Shown here piece after piece: positions 8,767-18,569 of a stretch of 64,000 nucleotides of DNA. The stretch comes from Bacillus sp. FJAT-25509. GTDB taxonomy: Bacteria > Bacillota > Bacilli > Bacillales > Bacillaceae_G. The notes under the pieces were generated by a model. It saw only the letters and a program-made list of their open reading frames with translations. It ran no database searches and was not told the origin of the DNA. The stretch is taken from NCBI RefSeq assembly GCF_001420605.1, contig NZ_LJIZ01000021.1, forward strand, positions 17,855 through 81,854, read 5' to 3'. A program made the position numbers and the translations under genes. Each line of letters opens with the position of its first letter. Positions within the stretch are counted from its first letter, which is position 1.

Positions 8767-10083
8767 TTGACTACAAAGCACGATCAAATACTAGAACATA
8801 TTGAACAACTACCGGTAGGTCATAAAATATCAGTAAGACAAATTGCAAAAGATTTAAGTGTAAGTGAAGGTACTGCATATAGAGCAATTAAAGATGCGGA
8901 AAACAAAGGTTTCGTTAGTACCATTGAGCGTGTAGGTACGATTCGAATTGAAACGAAAAGAAAAGAAAATATTGAAAAATTAACTTTTGCCGAAGTTGTT
9001 AATATTGTTGATGGACAAGTTTTAGGTGGTAAAGAAGGATTACATAAAACACTTAATAAGTTTGTTATTGGTGCAATGCAGCTTGATGCGATGATGAGAT
9101 ATATTAGTGCAAATAATTTATTAATCGTCGGAAACCGAGTGAAGGCGCATGAATTAGCATTAAAAGAAGGATCAGCGGTTTTAGTAACAGGTGGATTTGA
9201 TACAGAAGAAAGTGTAAAACGTCTTGCGGATGAAATGAAAATGCCGATTATTTCTTCTAGTTATGATACGTTCACTGTTGCGACGTTAATTAATAGAGCA
9301 ATTTATGATCAGTTAATTAAGAAAGATATAGTACTAGTTGAGGATATACTCATTCCAACTGAAAAAACAGCTACACTATCTCCATTTGATGTAGTTGAAA
9401 AGTGGTATGAACATAATAGAGACACAGGTCATGGAAGATATCCAGTAATTGATGATCGAGGTAAGCTAATTGGAATTGTAACTTCAAAGGATATCATACA
9501 TGAACAACGTACTCAAAGAATTGACAAAGTTATGACTAGACAACCAATAAGTGTAAATGAAAAGATGTCGGTTGCGGCAGCTGCTAGAATGATGGTTTGG
9601 GAAGGCATAGAGTTGCTACCAGTTGTAAATACATCGAATAACTTAATCGGTATTATAAGTCGTCAAGATGTACTTGAAGCACTACAGCAATTGCAACGTC
9701 AGCCTCAAGTGGGAGAAACAATTGATGATATAGTTACGAGTCAATTCCATAATAATAAAGATCAAAAAAATGATGACTTTACAATTAGATGTAATGTAAC
9801 TCCGCAAATGACGAATGTAATTGGTACTCTTTCACATGGCGTATTTACGACTATTGTAACCGAGGCAGGTAAACGAGCAGTTCGTGACATGAAAAAAGGG
9901 GACTTAATCGTAGAAAATATTACAATTTACTTCGTACAGCCAGTTCAAATTGATGATGTAATTGAAATTAAACCAAAAGTTTTAGAATTAGGTCGTAAGT
10001 TTGGAAAAGTTGATGTTGAAGTATTTCAGCAAGGAATATTAGTAGGTAAAGCATTAATGATGATGCAGTTATTAGATCGATAA
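8767..10083 (+). CDS. ytoI: YtoI: HTH–DRTGG–CBS–hotdog protein
   Basis: Multidomain regulatory-type protein, 438 residues. In order: an N-terminal winged-helix DNA-binding domain (about 1–65, LSVSEGTAYRAIKDAENKG as recognition region), a DRTGG-type domain (about 75–185), two CBS repeats (about 195–310, with YPVIDDRGKLIGIVTSKD and LLPVVNTSNNLIGIIS), and a C-terminal hotdog thioesterase-like domain (about 330–438). CBS pairs usually bind adenine nucleotides such as AMP, ATP or c-di-AMP; the ligand here is unknown. Start is TTG after GGTGAGG. Orthologous by position and architecture to B. subtilis YtoI. Confidence 0.9.
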   Translation: MTTKHDQILEHIEQLPVGHKISVRQIAKDLSVSEGTAYRAIKDAENKGFVSTIERVGTIRIETKRKENIEKLTFAEVVNIVDGQVLGGKEGLHKTLNKFVIGAMQLDAMMRYISANNLLIVGNRVKAHELALKEGSAVLVTGGFDTEESVKRLADEMKMPIISSSYDTFTVATLINRAIYDQLIKKDIVLVEDILIPTEKTATLSPFDVVEKWYEHNRDTGHGRYPVIDDRGKLIGIVTSKDIIHEQRTQRIDKVMTRQPISVNEKMSVAAAARMMVWEGIELLPVVNTSNNLIGIISRQDVLEALQQLQRQPQVGETIDDIVTSQFHNNKDQKNDDFTIRCNVTPQMTNVIGTLSHGVFTTIVTEAGKRAVRDMKKGDLIVENITIYFVQPVQIDDVIEIKPKVLELGRKFGKVDVEVFQQGILVGKALMMMQLLDR

Positions 10084-10087
10084 GTTT

Positions 10088-10119
10088 GGAAGCCTTTTTA
10101 GGGCTTCCATTATTTTTTA
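10088..10119 (+). terminator. Terminator after ytoI
   Basis: GGAAGCC (10088–10094) / GGCTTCC (10102–10108) followed by a T-rich tract. Confidence 0.75.
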
Positions 10120-10126
10120 GTCACAT

Positions 10127-10154
10127 AAAAAAAAAGCAGGAAACCATTCCCTGC
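10127..10154 (-). terminator. Terminator for the TPR-like gene
   Basis: GCAGG (10136–10140) / CCTGC (10150–10154). On the minus strand it is followed by a nine-base T-run (A-run at 10127–10135). Confidence 0.65.
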
Positions 10155-10187
10155 CTTTGAAGTTTATGAAAAAATCATCCCGTATTT

Positions 10188-11201
10188 TTAATTCGAAAGT
10201 AGTTTATTAACTCGATTAACAAATTCATTATTTTCGTTTCTAGTATCAAAATCTTTTGCTAAGTCATATACTATTTTCTCTAATTTCTCTAAATCATAAA
10301 TAAATTCATCTTCATTTATTTTCAATTTTTTCGCCATAAATAATGCTGCTAGCCAAAATTCGAATTTATGTGATAGATTCGAAAGATTGTCACATATATC
10401 AACATGTTTATAAAACAATTCAATTGCTCTGTCAGGATCACAAAAAGTTAAAAAGATCATTTGCTCACTTAGTTCAGGAATGTATTTTGTGCGATTATAT
10501 GTTACAAAATAAGCTTTTTGTTGAATGATTAATGCTTCGTCTATTTTGCCATCTTCAAATAAAGGAAGAAGTAATTTGGAATAGGATTTGTGAATCGCTT
10601 CATCACAATCAACTGAGCTATTCATTATTTTATTTTGTAAATTTAAAGCTTCTTGAAGATGATCAGTTTTTAATAGATAAATCATTTCACCATACATTTC
10701 GCATTTTTCACAATTACTTAGATCATCCCTTGGAGATTTTTTAAATAGTTGATAGTTTTGTTTTGCGTAATCAATTTGATTTAAATATAAATTCATTATA
10801 AATAGAGCTTGAAAATAAGGTCTTAAAGAATAGTTAGCAATCACTAAACGATTCTTAAAATCCTCGAAATAATGGTGAATTTCTTCTAAAGTGAATCTGA
10901 GGGACTGAGGTATTATTTCCAACAACCATTTGTACAGCCATAGGATTTGCTCTTGCTCGATACGTTCTTCGTTTTGATCATATAAATCTACACACCACAA
11001 GAAGGTATCAATAAATAAGTCTATTTCACCAATAGAAAAAGCAGTTTCTGCTAATTCCATATTTACATAATATAGATATCCCCATTCCTCTTGATTCTCT
11101 AATTCTTCTGCAAAAGTAAGTAGTTTTTGAAGTTTATTACTAGAATGTGATAATTCTACTAGTTCATCAAATTTTGATGAAAATAGTTCTTCTGTCATCA
11201 T
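10188..11201 (-). CDS. TPR-like all-helical protein, unknown
   Basis: A 337-residue acidic, Leu/Glu/Tyr-rich protein with repeating helix pairs typical of TPR-like solenoids (for example AEELENQEEWGYLYYVNMEL, and EDGKIDEALIIQQKAYFV about two-thirds in). No signal peptide and no N-terminal HTH as found in Rap or PlcR-type regulators. A SNCEKCEMYGEM segment near residue 170 adds a Cys pair. The start ATGATG has a weak site (AAGTGAG). It is inserted between ytoI and ytpI, which are close neighbours in B. subtilis, so it is an addition to the conserved order. Function unknown; a peptide- or protein-binding adaptor is a guess. Confidence 0.7.
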   Translation of the reverse strand: MMTEELFSSKFDELVELSHSSNKLQKLLTFAEELENQEEWGYLYYVNMELAETAFSIGEIDLFIDTFLWCVDLYDQNEERIEQEQILWLYKWLLEIIPQSLRFTLEEIHHYFEDFKNRLVIANYSLRPYFQALFIMNLYLNQIDYAKQNYQLFKKSPRDDLSNCEKCEMYGEMIYLLKTDHLQEALNLQNKIMNSSVDCDEAIHKSYSKLLLPLFEDGKIDEALIIQQKAYFVTYNRTKYIPELSEQMIFLTFCDPDRAIELFYKHVDICDNLSNLSHKFEFWLAALFMAKKLKINEDEFIYDLEKLEKIVYDLAKDFDTRNENNEFVNRVNKLLSN

Positions 11202-11234
11202 GTAAGTTTTCTCACTTTCTAGATTACTATAAGA

Positions 11235-11525
11235 TTAAACAGTTTGTTTATTTTCAATTGCTTTATAATGCTTATTCTGTAAGTATCCACGATATAGATT
11301 TGCCACACCAAATAGAATGAAAAGAATACCGACACAAATTGTTATTAATTCAAGCTTTGCTACCATTTGATTTATACCGTAAAGCAATAAGAATAATCCA
11401 AAAGTTAATCTTGCACGTGATCCTGCAATTTTTTTTGTTAATAGTTCGCTTGTAAAGAAAAATTTGGTAACGTAAAATAAGAAGAATAGAAAAGATATAA
11501 TTACGATTGTTGCAATGCTATTCAC
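11235..11525 (-). CDS. ytpI: YtpI family membrane protein
   Basis: A 96-residue integral membrane protein with three hydrophobic helices (about 4–24, 40–55, 60–78) and a basic C-terminal tail. Size, topology and position beside nrnA match YtpI of B. subtilis. Function unknown. GTG start, RBS AAAGGTGG 8 bp upstream. It is divergent from nrnA, with about 90 bp between their starts. Confidence 0.82.
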   Translation of the reverse strand: MNSIATIVIISFLFFLFYVTKFFFTSELLTKKIAGSRARLTFGLFLLLYGINQMVAKLELITICVGILFILFGVANLYRGYLQNKHYKAIENKQTV

Positions 11526-11615
11526 TTAGCTTCCACCTTTCAATGACTAATACATAATTCTATTTTACAGTCATAGATACTATATTTCAAAAGTTTTCAT
11601 ATAAAGGAGAGTTTA

Positions 11616-12557
11616 ATGTTGAAAGAACAAATTTTAAAAGATATACATTCATTTGATACGATCATAATACATCGTCATGTTCGACCAGATCCAGATGCAA
11701 TCGGTTCTCAGTGCGGTTTAGCAGAGATGATTAAAGCAAGTTATCCTGCAAAAAAAGTATATGTTGTAGGACATTTGCCACAATCTCTAGAGTATTTATA
11801 TAAAATGGATGAAATTGAAGATGAAGTATATAAGGATGCACTTGTCATTGTTTGTGACACTGCGAATACAGAACGAGTAGATGACGCTAGATATTCAACT
11901 GGAAAGAAACTGATTAAAATTGACCATCATCCGAACGTTGATCCATACGGTGACATTATGCATGTTGATACTACTGCCAGTTCAACAAGTGAGTTAATTT
12001 TTGAACTTGCAGAAAGTAGCAATGAACAATTAGTCGTAACTGACAAAGCTGCAAGACTAATTTATGCAGGTATTATTGGAGATACAGGAAGATTCCTATT
12101 TCCAAGTACAACAGAAAGAACTTTTCATGCAGCTAGTAATTTGATAAAAAAGGATTTTTCTATTAATGAAATATATGACAATATGTACGAAACATCAATT
12201 GAGATGGCACATTTAAATGGATATGTTCTTCAAAATTTTAAACTAACAGAAGAGGGAGTCGGTCATATAAACATGACAAAGGCTCTAATGGATGAATACA
12301 ATGTAAACTCTGAGCAAGCTTCATTAGCTGTAAGTTCACTTGGGCATATAAAAGGGGTAAAAGCTTGGGTTATCTTTTTAGAAGAAGAGGATTTAATTCG
12401 AGTTCGTCTTCGTTCAAAAGGACCAGTTATAAACGGAGTAGCTGCTATGTTTAACGGTGGTGGGCATCCGCTTGCATCTGGAGCGAAAATCTTCTCATGG
12501 GAAGATGCAGAAAAAGTAGTGGAAGAATTAAAAAAGGTTTGTAGGGAAGAAAAATAA
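11616..12557 (+). CDS. nrnA: Bifunctional oligoribonuclease and pAp phosphatase NrnA
   Basis: DHH–DHHA1 phosphoesterase of 313 residues. It degrades 2–5 nt RNA to mononucleotides and dephosphorylates 3'-phosphoadenosine 5'-phosphate to AMP, standing in for Orn and CysQ in bacilli. Motifs: HRHVRPDPDAIGSQ (motif I), VIVCDTANTERVDD (motif II), KIDHHPNVDPYGD (the DHH motif), IIGDTGRF, and C-terminal FNGGGHPLASGA (DHHA1 RNA-binding GGGH). ATG with AAAGGAG. It ends at a terminator shared with the convergent ytrI. Old name ytqI. Confidence 0.95.
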   Translation: MLKEQILKDIHSFDTIIIHRHVRPDPDAIGSQCGLAEMIKASYPAKKVYVVGHLPQSLEYLYKMDEIEDEVYKDALVIVCDTANTERVDDARYSTGKKLIKIDHHPNVDPYGDIMHVDTTASSTSELIFELAESSNEQLVVTDKAARLIYAGIIGDTGRFLFPSTTERTFHAASNLIKKDFSINEIYDNMYETSIEMAHLNGYVLQNFKLTEEGVGHINMTKALMDEYNVNSEQASLAVSSLGHIKGVKAWVIFLEEEDLIRVRLRSKGPVINGVAAMFNGGGHPLASGAKIFSWEDAEKVVEELKKVCREEK

Positions 12558-12575
12558 AGCTTAAAAAATAAATTT

Positions 12576-12610
12576 GAGAGGCTAATTGTAAGTTCTAGCC
12601 TCTCATTTAT
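12576..12610. terminator. Terminator between nrnA and ytrI
   Basis: GAGAGGCTA / TAGCCTCTC hairpin (12576–12604) in an AT-rich context; it could serve both convergent genes. Confidence 0.75.
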
Positions 12611-13110
12611 TTTGTGCTTTTTATTTTTAGGGTAATTTCTAATACGGTATCAAAATAGATTGTATCTATTTCTAGTTTAAATCGCCGATCATCTTTAATA
12701 TAAACTTTGTTTTCGATTGCACGTCTTAATAACTCTCGGTTTTGGGAAACACTTTTTATGTCTTGAGTAAGTAAATTACTTAGGTCATCCTTTACATCAT
12801 TAACAAGTTGAAGATTAGTAAATTCATTTAAATTGTATTGTTTGTAATTTAATATTGTCACTTTGATTTCTTGAACTGTTAATTTTCGTTTGTTTTCTTT
12901 GTTCATTCGCTCCATATTTTCAAAAAATATATTTTTATCTCTTAAATAATCTTTATTGAGCATTTTTAATTCAGATATTTGTTTTACTTGCTCTTCTTCT
13001 GTCACTCCATAAAAATAAATAAAAACAAGCCAACTAATGATAAATCCAAAAAAAATGCCTACAAAAAATTTAGCCCAACCGTGGGAAAGTTGTTCTGGTG
13101 GAGCTTTCAT
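12607..13110 (-). CDS. ytrI: Sporulation membrane protein YtrI
   Basis: 167 residues. A single transmembrane helix near the N-terminus (about 15–37, FFVGIFFGFIISWLVFIYFY), then a charged helical region and a C-terminal globular part. Start placed at 13110, where ATG overlaps the ytrH stop (TAATG) and an AGGAG precedes it; the frame is open further upstream but without family similarity. In B. subtilis ytrH and ytrI are SigE-dependent and needed for efficient sporulation; the order and overlap here match. Confidence 0.87.
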   Translation of the reverse strand: MKAPPEQLSHGWAKFFVGIFFGFIISWLVFIYFYGVTEEEQVKQISELKMLNKDYLRDKNIFFENMERMNKENKRKLTVQEIKVTILNYKQYNLNEFTNLQLVNDVKDDLSNLLTQDIKSVSQNRELLRRAIENKVYIKDDRRFKLEIDTIYFDTVLEITLKIKSTK

Positions 13111-13445
13111 TAAACATGTTCTCCTGTAAACCATTGAATAATGATTGTACCTGTATGTGTTCCTCCCATGGCGGCTATAATCATGAAAATTTGCTTAATG
13201 AATTCGATTGTTTCTCCTTCAAATAATCCTTTTTCAAAACTATAAAATGTATCAAATGTTCCGCCAATCGCCCCAACAATTGCCCAAATTCTTAATTTCA
13301 TTGATAAATCATACATGCTGCTTAGTGGTGGTTGCCCAATTACGTAGTAACCGATTGAACCGATGATTGATCCGCCTATTATGATTCCTAGTGAAATAAA
13401 ATACATTGAAATTAATGCTGGTATAAATGGCAACTTAAGCTCCAA
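13110..13445 (-). CDS. ytrH: Sporulation membrane protein YtrH
   Basis: 111 residues with three or four hydrophobic helices (about 7–35, 50–68, 85–105) and a conserved-looking IIGGSIIGSIGYY segment. TTG start after GGGAGTGAGG. It overlaps ytrI by one base (TAATG), so the two are translationally coupled. Family knowledge: mother-cell membrane protein made under SigE during sporulation. It diverges from dnaE, with 174 bp between. Confidence 0.88.
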   Translation of the reverse strand: MELKLPFIPALISMYFISLGIIIGGSIIGSIGYYVIGQPPLSSMYDLSMKLRIWAIVGAIGGTFDTFYSFEKGLFEGETIEFIKQIFMIIAAMGGTHTGTIIIQWFTGEHV

Positions 13446-13619
13446 TTGTCCTCACTCCCTCAATTAATATATATGGACAAAGTGTTATGTGTATGATGAG
13501 TATTAAAGTAAGCCTGCAAATAAATGATTTGTTTTATTTTCTCCGAACAAAAATAGAATGTAAGTTCGTATTTTGTGATAGAATAGATTATATTGAAAAG
13601 ATGGTAAGGAGGAATGTAG

Positions 13620-16600
13620 ATGAGTTTTGTTCATTTGCAAGTTCAAAGTTCTTATAGTTTATTGCAAAGCGCATGTAAAATAGATGAATTAATTAATGCT
13701 GCTGTTAGAGAAGGACATCCTGCGCTTGCTATTGCAGATGAAAATGTCATGTACGGGGTAATTCCTTTTTATCATGCGTGTAAAAAAGCAGGGATTAAGC
13801 CAATTATTGGGGTGAAACTCTCAATTTTAATGGATGAACAGCAGTCTTATCCGATGATTTTACTAGCAAAAGATTTGACTGGTTATCAAAACCTTTTAAA
13901 ACTTACGAGTATTATAGGGACTAAATCACCAGAAGGTATTCCTAAAAAGTGGTTATCGGCATATAGCAGCGGCGTGATTGCAATTACGCCGGGAATCGAA
14001 GGAGAAATTGAAAACTTACTTTTAAATGGAGAAATCGAAAGAGCTATTGTTCATTTAAAAGAGTATCAATCGATTTTCGATCACTTTTTTGTCAGTATTC
14101 AAGATCACAGTTTACCTGAAGATCGTTCGCTATATCCATTAATTAAACAAGTACAAAAAGAAACAAACATCGGTCTAGTTGTAACAAATGACATTCGATA
14201 TATTGAAAAAGAGGATGCACTTATTCAAGATGCATTATTTTCAGTTAAAAATGGTACTAAGTTATCGGACGAATCAAGACCAAGATTACATTCGAATGAA
14301 TATTATTATAAATCAAAGGCCGAGTTAGTAAAGCTGTTTTCTGATGAAGAAGAAGCATTTCAAAACACGATACATATTTCAGATCTATGTAATGTAACGA
14401 TTCCATTTCATCAGCCGTTATTGCCTAAGTATCCAGTACCAGATGAGTATTCAACGTTGGAATATTTAAAAATGGTTTGCGAAAATGGGATAGTTGAGCG
14501 GTACGGGGAAATAAATGATGAACTTAAACAAAGATTAGAATTTGAGTTAAATACAATCAATAAGATGGGATTTAACGATTATTTCCTTATAGTTTGGGAC
14601 TTCATTAAATATGCACATGAACAAGGAATATTTGTTGGCCCAGGACGTGGGTCCGCTGCGGGATCTTTAGTGGCTTATGTATTAAAAATTACGAATGTAG
14701 ACCCATTACATTATAATTTACTATTTGAACGATTTTTAAATGAAGAAAGAATTACAATGCCAGATATTGATATCGACTTTCCAGATCATCGAAGAGATGA
14801 AATGATAGATTATGTAGCTTCAAAATATGGTGATGTGCATGTTGCACAAATTATTACATTTGGAACATTAGGAGCAAAAGCGGCCATTCGAGATATTGCC
14901 AGGGTAATGGGGCTTACTCCAACAGAAATAGATCGGTATTCGAAGCTAATTCCATCATCATCACTAGGATTAAAAGATGTCTATGAGCAATCAAAAGCAT
15001 TTAAAAGTCATGTTGAACATTCTGGTATTCATAAAAGGATATTTGAGGTAGCTTGCCAAGTTGAAGGATTACCTCGTCATACAAGCATCCATGCAGCAGG
15101 TGTTGTTATTTCTGAACTTCCGTTAACAAATGTTGTCCCGTTACAAGAGGGGAATCATGGAGTGTTTTTAACACAATATCCCGCAGAAATACTTGAAGAG
15201 CTTGGATTAGTAAAGATGGACTTCCTTGGCCTACGTAACTTAAGTTTATTGGAAGAAGTCTGTCGATTAATTTATGAAGCAAAAGGCGAAGTAATTAATT
15301 TGGAAGAAATTCCATTACAAGATCTAAAAACATTTGAAATTCTTAGTAAAGGAGATACTTCAGGTGTATTTCAGCTAGAATCTTCAGGGATGAGAAGAGT
15401 GTTACAGCAATTACAGCCTAATCAGTTTGAAGATATAGTGGCTGTAAACGCGTTATATCGTCCGGGTCCGATGGAGCAAATCCCTAGATTTATTCAATAT
15501 AAGCATGGGTTGGAGCAGGTAACTTATCCTCATCCTGTTTTAGAAAAAATATTAAAACCAACCTATGGTGTAATTATCTATCAAGAGCAAATCATGCAAA
15601 TTGCTTCAACTCTTTCAGGGTTTACTTTAAGTGAAGCAGATTTACTTCGAAGAGCTGTAAGTAAAAAGAAGAAGGAAGTTTTAGACAAAGAAAGAATTCA
15701 TTTTGTAGAAGGTGCAATAGCTAAAGGTTATGATGAGCAAGTTGCAAATGAAGTATACGATTTAATTGTCCAATTTGCTAACTATGGATTTAATAGGAGT
15801 CATGCTGTTGCGTATAGTATGATTGCGTATCAACTAGCATATTTAAAGGCAAATTTTCCTCTTGAATTTTATGCAGCACTTTTATCGAGTTTTATAGGAA
15901 GTGAAGAGAAAGTATCGAATTATATTGGTGAAGCAAAACTGAAAGGAATCCCAATCTATCCACCTTCAATAAATAAAAGTCAATATGCATTTGTAGTTGA
16001 AGGAAATGGAATTCGATATAGTTTATTAGCTATTAAAAATATAGGAATAGCAACTGTAAGAGAAATTCTACAAAAGCGACCATATAAAGACTTTTTTGAA
16101 GTATGTATTAAAATTTCACCAAAAGCATTAAACCGTAAAAGTATAGAAAACTTAATTTTTTCAGGGTGTTTTGATGAGTTTGAGCTCGACCGAGCAACAC
16201 TATTAGCAAATATTGATATGATTTTTGATTATGTGGATATAGTAAGACCTGAAAATGAAGATCAATATGATTTATTTCTTGATGAAGATTTTGTGCCTAA
16301 ACCAGAAATTATTAAAGTGGAGCCAATGAAAGTTTCAATTAAGCTTGAACTCGAAAAACAGGCTTTAGGTACTTACTTATCAGGTCATCCAATTAGTCAA
16401 TACGAGAAGTTGGTTAATGAAAGTGATGCTGAGAATATTTCATCAAGTATGATGAAGAAAGATACAGAGCATCTACTGTTTGTCTATATTAAGGATTTAA
16501 GAGTTACAAAAACAAAAAAACAACAGCATATGGCTTTTTTACAAGTTGAAGATTTAAGTACTTCGATTGATGCTGTCGTATTTCCAACTACTTTTGAAAA

Positions 16601-16961
16601 ATACCGTCATAAATTAAAAGAAAAAGAAGTAGTCGTAGTTAAAGCAAAAGTTGATGAACGGGATGAAAGAAAACAATTAATTATAAATAAAGTTCTTACA
16701 ATCGAAGAAATGGAAGAACTAAACGATCAAAAGAAGTATACTTTATTTATTAAAATTACGGGACATACTAATAAAAATATTTCATATACAATACAGCAAA
16801 CAATCTCTAAGTTTAAAGGGCATACGAAAGTTGTGCTTTACTATGAGGAAGATAAAAAAGCTGTTCAATTATCTGAACACTATTATGTAAATCCATCTGT
16901 GAATTGTCTTTCGATGTTAAGGAATATTGTAGGGGATGCAAATGTTGTATTAAAGAAATAG
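13620..16961 (+). CDS. dnaE: DNA polymerase III subunit alpha, DnaE type
   Basis: Replicative C-family polymerase, 1113 residues; in bacilli it extends RNA primers on the lagging strand before PolC takes over. Domains: N-terminal PHP (about 1–250), palm/fingers with PGRGSAAGSLVAY and the catalytic MPDIDIDFPD, GLPRHTSIHAAGVV, FANYGFNRSHAVAYS, a helix-hairpin region, and a C-terminal OB-fold (about 955–1030). The PHP start reads HLQVQSSYS, so the second His of the usual HxH is Gln, consistent with an inactive PHP nuclease site. RBS AAGGAGG. Neighbour order with ytrH and ytsJ as in B. subtilis. Confidence 0.96.
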   Translation: MSFVHLQVQSSYSLLQSACKIDELINAAVREGHPALAIADENVMYGVIPFYHACKKAGIKPIIGVKLSILMDEQQSYPMILLAKDLTGYQNLLKLTSIIGTKSPEGIPKKWLSAYSSGVIAITPGIEGEIENLLLNGEIERAIVHLKEYQSIFDHFFVSIQDHSLPEDRSLYPLIKQVQKETNIGLVVTNDIRYIEKEDALIQDALFSVKNGTKLSDESRPRLHSNEYYYKSKAELVKLFSDEEEAFQNTIHISDLCNVTIPFHQPLLPKYPVPDEYSTLEYLKMVCENGIVERYGEINDELKQRLEFELNTINKMGFNDYFLIVWDFIKYAHEQGIFVGPGRGSAAGSLVAYVLKITNVDPLHYNLLFERFLNEERITMPDIDIDFPDHRRDEMIDYVASKYGDVHVAQIITFGTLGAKAAIRDIARVMGLTPTEIDRYSKLIPSSSLGLKDVYEQSKAFKSHVEHSGIHKRIFEVACQVEGLPRHTSIHAAGVVISELPLTNVVPLQEGNHGVFLTQYPAEILEELGLVKMDFLGLRNLSLLEEVCRLIYEAKGEVINLEEIPLQDLKTFEILSKGDTSGVFQLESSGMRRVLQQLQPNQFEDIVAVNALYRPGPMEQIPRFIQYKHGLEQVTYPHPVLEKILKPTYGVIIYQEQIMQIASTLSGFTLSEADLLRRAVSKKKKEVLDKERIHFVEGAIAKGYDEQVANEVYDLIVQFANYGFNRSHAVAYSMIAYQLAYLKANFPLEFYAALLSSFIGSEEKVSNYIGEAKLKGIPIYPPSINKSQYAFVVEGNGIRYSLLAIKNIGIATVREILQKRPYKDFFEVCIKISPKALNRKSIENLIFSGCFDEFELDRATLLANIDMIFDYVDIVRPENEDQYDLFLDEDFVPKPEIIKVEPMKVSIKLELEKQALGTYLSGHPISQYEKLVNESDAENISSSMMKKDTEHLLFVYIKDLRVTKTKKQQHMAFLQVEDLSTSIDAVVFPTTFEKYRHKLKEKEVVVVKAKVDERDERKQLIINKVLTIEEMEELNDQKKYTLFIKITGHTNKNISYTIQQTISKFKGHTKVVLYYEEDKKAVQLSEHYYVNPSVNCLSMLRNIVGDANVVLKK

Positions 16962-17098
16962 ACATTCTTCTCTAAACTATTTATTATTAACATACATGTG
17001 ATATCATACAAAAAGAAAATTGTACCTTTTAAAGAGAAAATCACAAAGAAATATACAGTTGAAAAGTCAACTCGTCAACATTAGGGAGAGTGAATAGT

Positions 17099-18331
17099 TT
17101 GTCATTATTAAGTGAAGAAGCATTACATATGCATAGAGTACATCAAGGTAAATTAGAAACAGTTTCTAAGGTGCCAGTTACAAATGCTAAAGAACTAAGT
17201 TTAGCGTACTCACCAGGTGTTGCCGAGCCGTGTAAAGAAATTTACGAAGAAAAAAGCAGAGTTTATGAATACACAATGAAAGGTAATATGGTTGGTGTAG
17301 TTTCTGATGGTTCTGCCGTTCTTGGACTAGGTAATATAGGACCAGAGGCTGCATTACCTGTAATGGAAGGTAAAGCTGCGTTGTTTAAAAGCTTTGCTGG
17401 TGTTGATGCATTTCCTATCTGCTTAAATACGCAAGATGTAGAGCAAATCATTCAAACAGTAAAATTGTTAGAACCTACATTTGGTGGAATAAATTTAGAG
17501 GATATTGCAGCTCCAAACTGCTTTATAATAGAAGAGCGCTTAAAGCGTGAAACGAATATTCCAATATTCCATGATGATCAACATGGAACGGCTATCGTTA
17601 CACTTGCAGGTTTAGTTAATGCTTTAAAAATAGTGAATAAAAATATGGCTGATATTAAAGTAGTCCTAAATGGTGCAGGGGCTGCAGGTATTGCTATATT
17701 AAAATTATTATATCGTTTTGGTGTTCGTCAAATTATTATGTGCGATACAAAAGGCGCGATTTACGAAGGTCGTCCAAATGGTATGAATAGCGTGAAAAAT
17801 GAAGTTGCAAAATACACGAATAAAGATAAAATACAAGGTAGCCTTAAAGAAGTACTTGAAGGGGCAGACGTATTTATTGGGGTTTCTGTAAAAGGAGCAG
17901 TTACACAAGAAATGGTTCGTTCAATGAACGAAAATCCTATTATTTTTGCAATGGCTAATCCTGATCCAGAAATTATGCCTGAAGATGCAAAAGAAGCTGG
18001 AGCTTTAGTAATTGGTACTGGTCGAAGTGATTATCCTAACCAAGTAAATAACGTTCTTGCATTCCCAGGAATTTTCCGTGGAGCATTAGATGTTCGGGCT
18101 ACACATATTAATGAAGAGATGAAAATTGCTGCAGTAAATGCAATTGCAAGCTTAGTAAGTGAAGCGGATTTATCGCCAGATTTTATTATTCCAGCACCAT
18201 TTGATCCTCGAGTAGCTCCAAAAGTAGCTGCTAGTGTGGCAAAAGCTGCAATGGAAACAGGGGTTGCTAGACTGAATGTTGACCCGAAAGAAATCGAAGA
18301 AAAAACAAAAAAACTAGCTTTAATTAAATAG
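17099..18331 (+). CDS. ytsJ: NADP-type malic enzyme YtsJ
   Basis: Oxidative decarboxylation of malate to pyruvate, yielding NADPH; the main malic enzyme during growth on malate in B. subtilis. 410 residues. Motifs: SLAYSPGVAEPC, GDG-like VVSDGSAVLGLGNIGP, INLEDIAAPNCF, FHDDQHGTAIV (metal), the Rossmann GAGAAGIAI and FAMANPDPEI. Start is taken as TTG at 17099: the RBS AGGGAGAG lies at 17083–17090, and the GTG at 17090 overlaps it. The predicted N-terminus then matches the family's MSL-x-EEAL. Upstream of accD, as in B. subtilis. Confidence 0.95.
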   Translation: MSLLSEEALHMHRVHQGKLETVSKVPVTNAKELSLAYSPGVAEPCKEIYEEKSRVYEYTMKGNMVGVVSDGSAVLGLGNIGPEAALPVMEGKAALFKSFAGVDAFPICLNTQDVEQIIQTVKLLEPTFGGINLEDIAAPNCFIIEERLKRETNIPIFHDDQHGTAIVTLAGLVNALKIVNKNMADIKVVLNGAGAAGIAILKLLYRFGVRQIIMCDTKGAIYEGRPNGMNSVKNEVAKYTNKDKIQGSLKEVLEGADVFIGVSVKGAVTQEMVRSMNENPIIFAMANPDPEIMPEDAKEAGALVIGTGRSDYPNQVNNVLAFPGIFRGALDVRATHINEEMKIAAVNAIASLVSEADLSPDFIIPAPFDPRVAPKVAASVAKAAMETGVARLNVDPKEIEEKTKKLALIK

Positions 18332-18359
18332 TTTTATTACCAGATATCAATATTAATGG

Positions 18360-18408
18360 GGATAGTATTACAATACTAAAATTAAGTAATGTAGTACTAT
18401 CCTTTTTT
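18360..18408 (+). terminator. Terminator after ytsJ
   Basis: GGATAGTA (18360–18367) / TACTATCC (18395–18402) followed by six T. Confidence 0.75.
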
Positions 18409-18569
18409 ATCTGATATAATACTTAGATGTGGTAAAAAGCGCAGAGATTGTTGGAAATTAAAGGAATTTCATAAAAAATGTATAAATTAATTTTTTAAGA
18501 TTTTCTACAAATTTCATGTTGTTTAAATCGTTGAAATGACGAAATTTAGCTGAATTTTATCGACAAATG

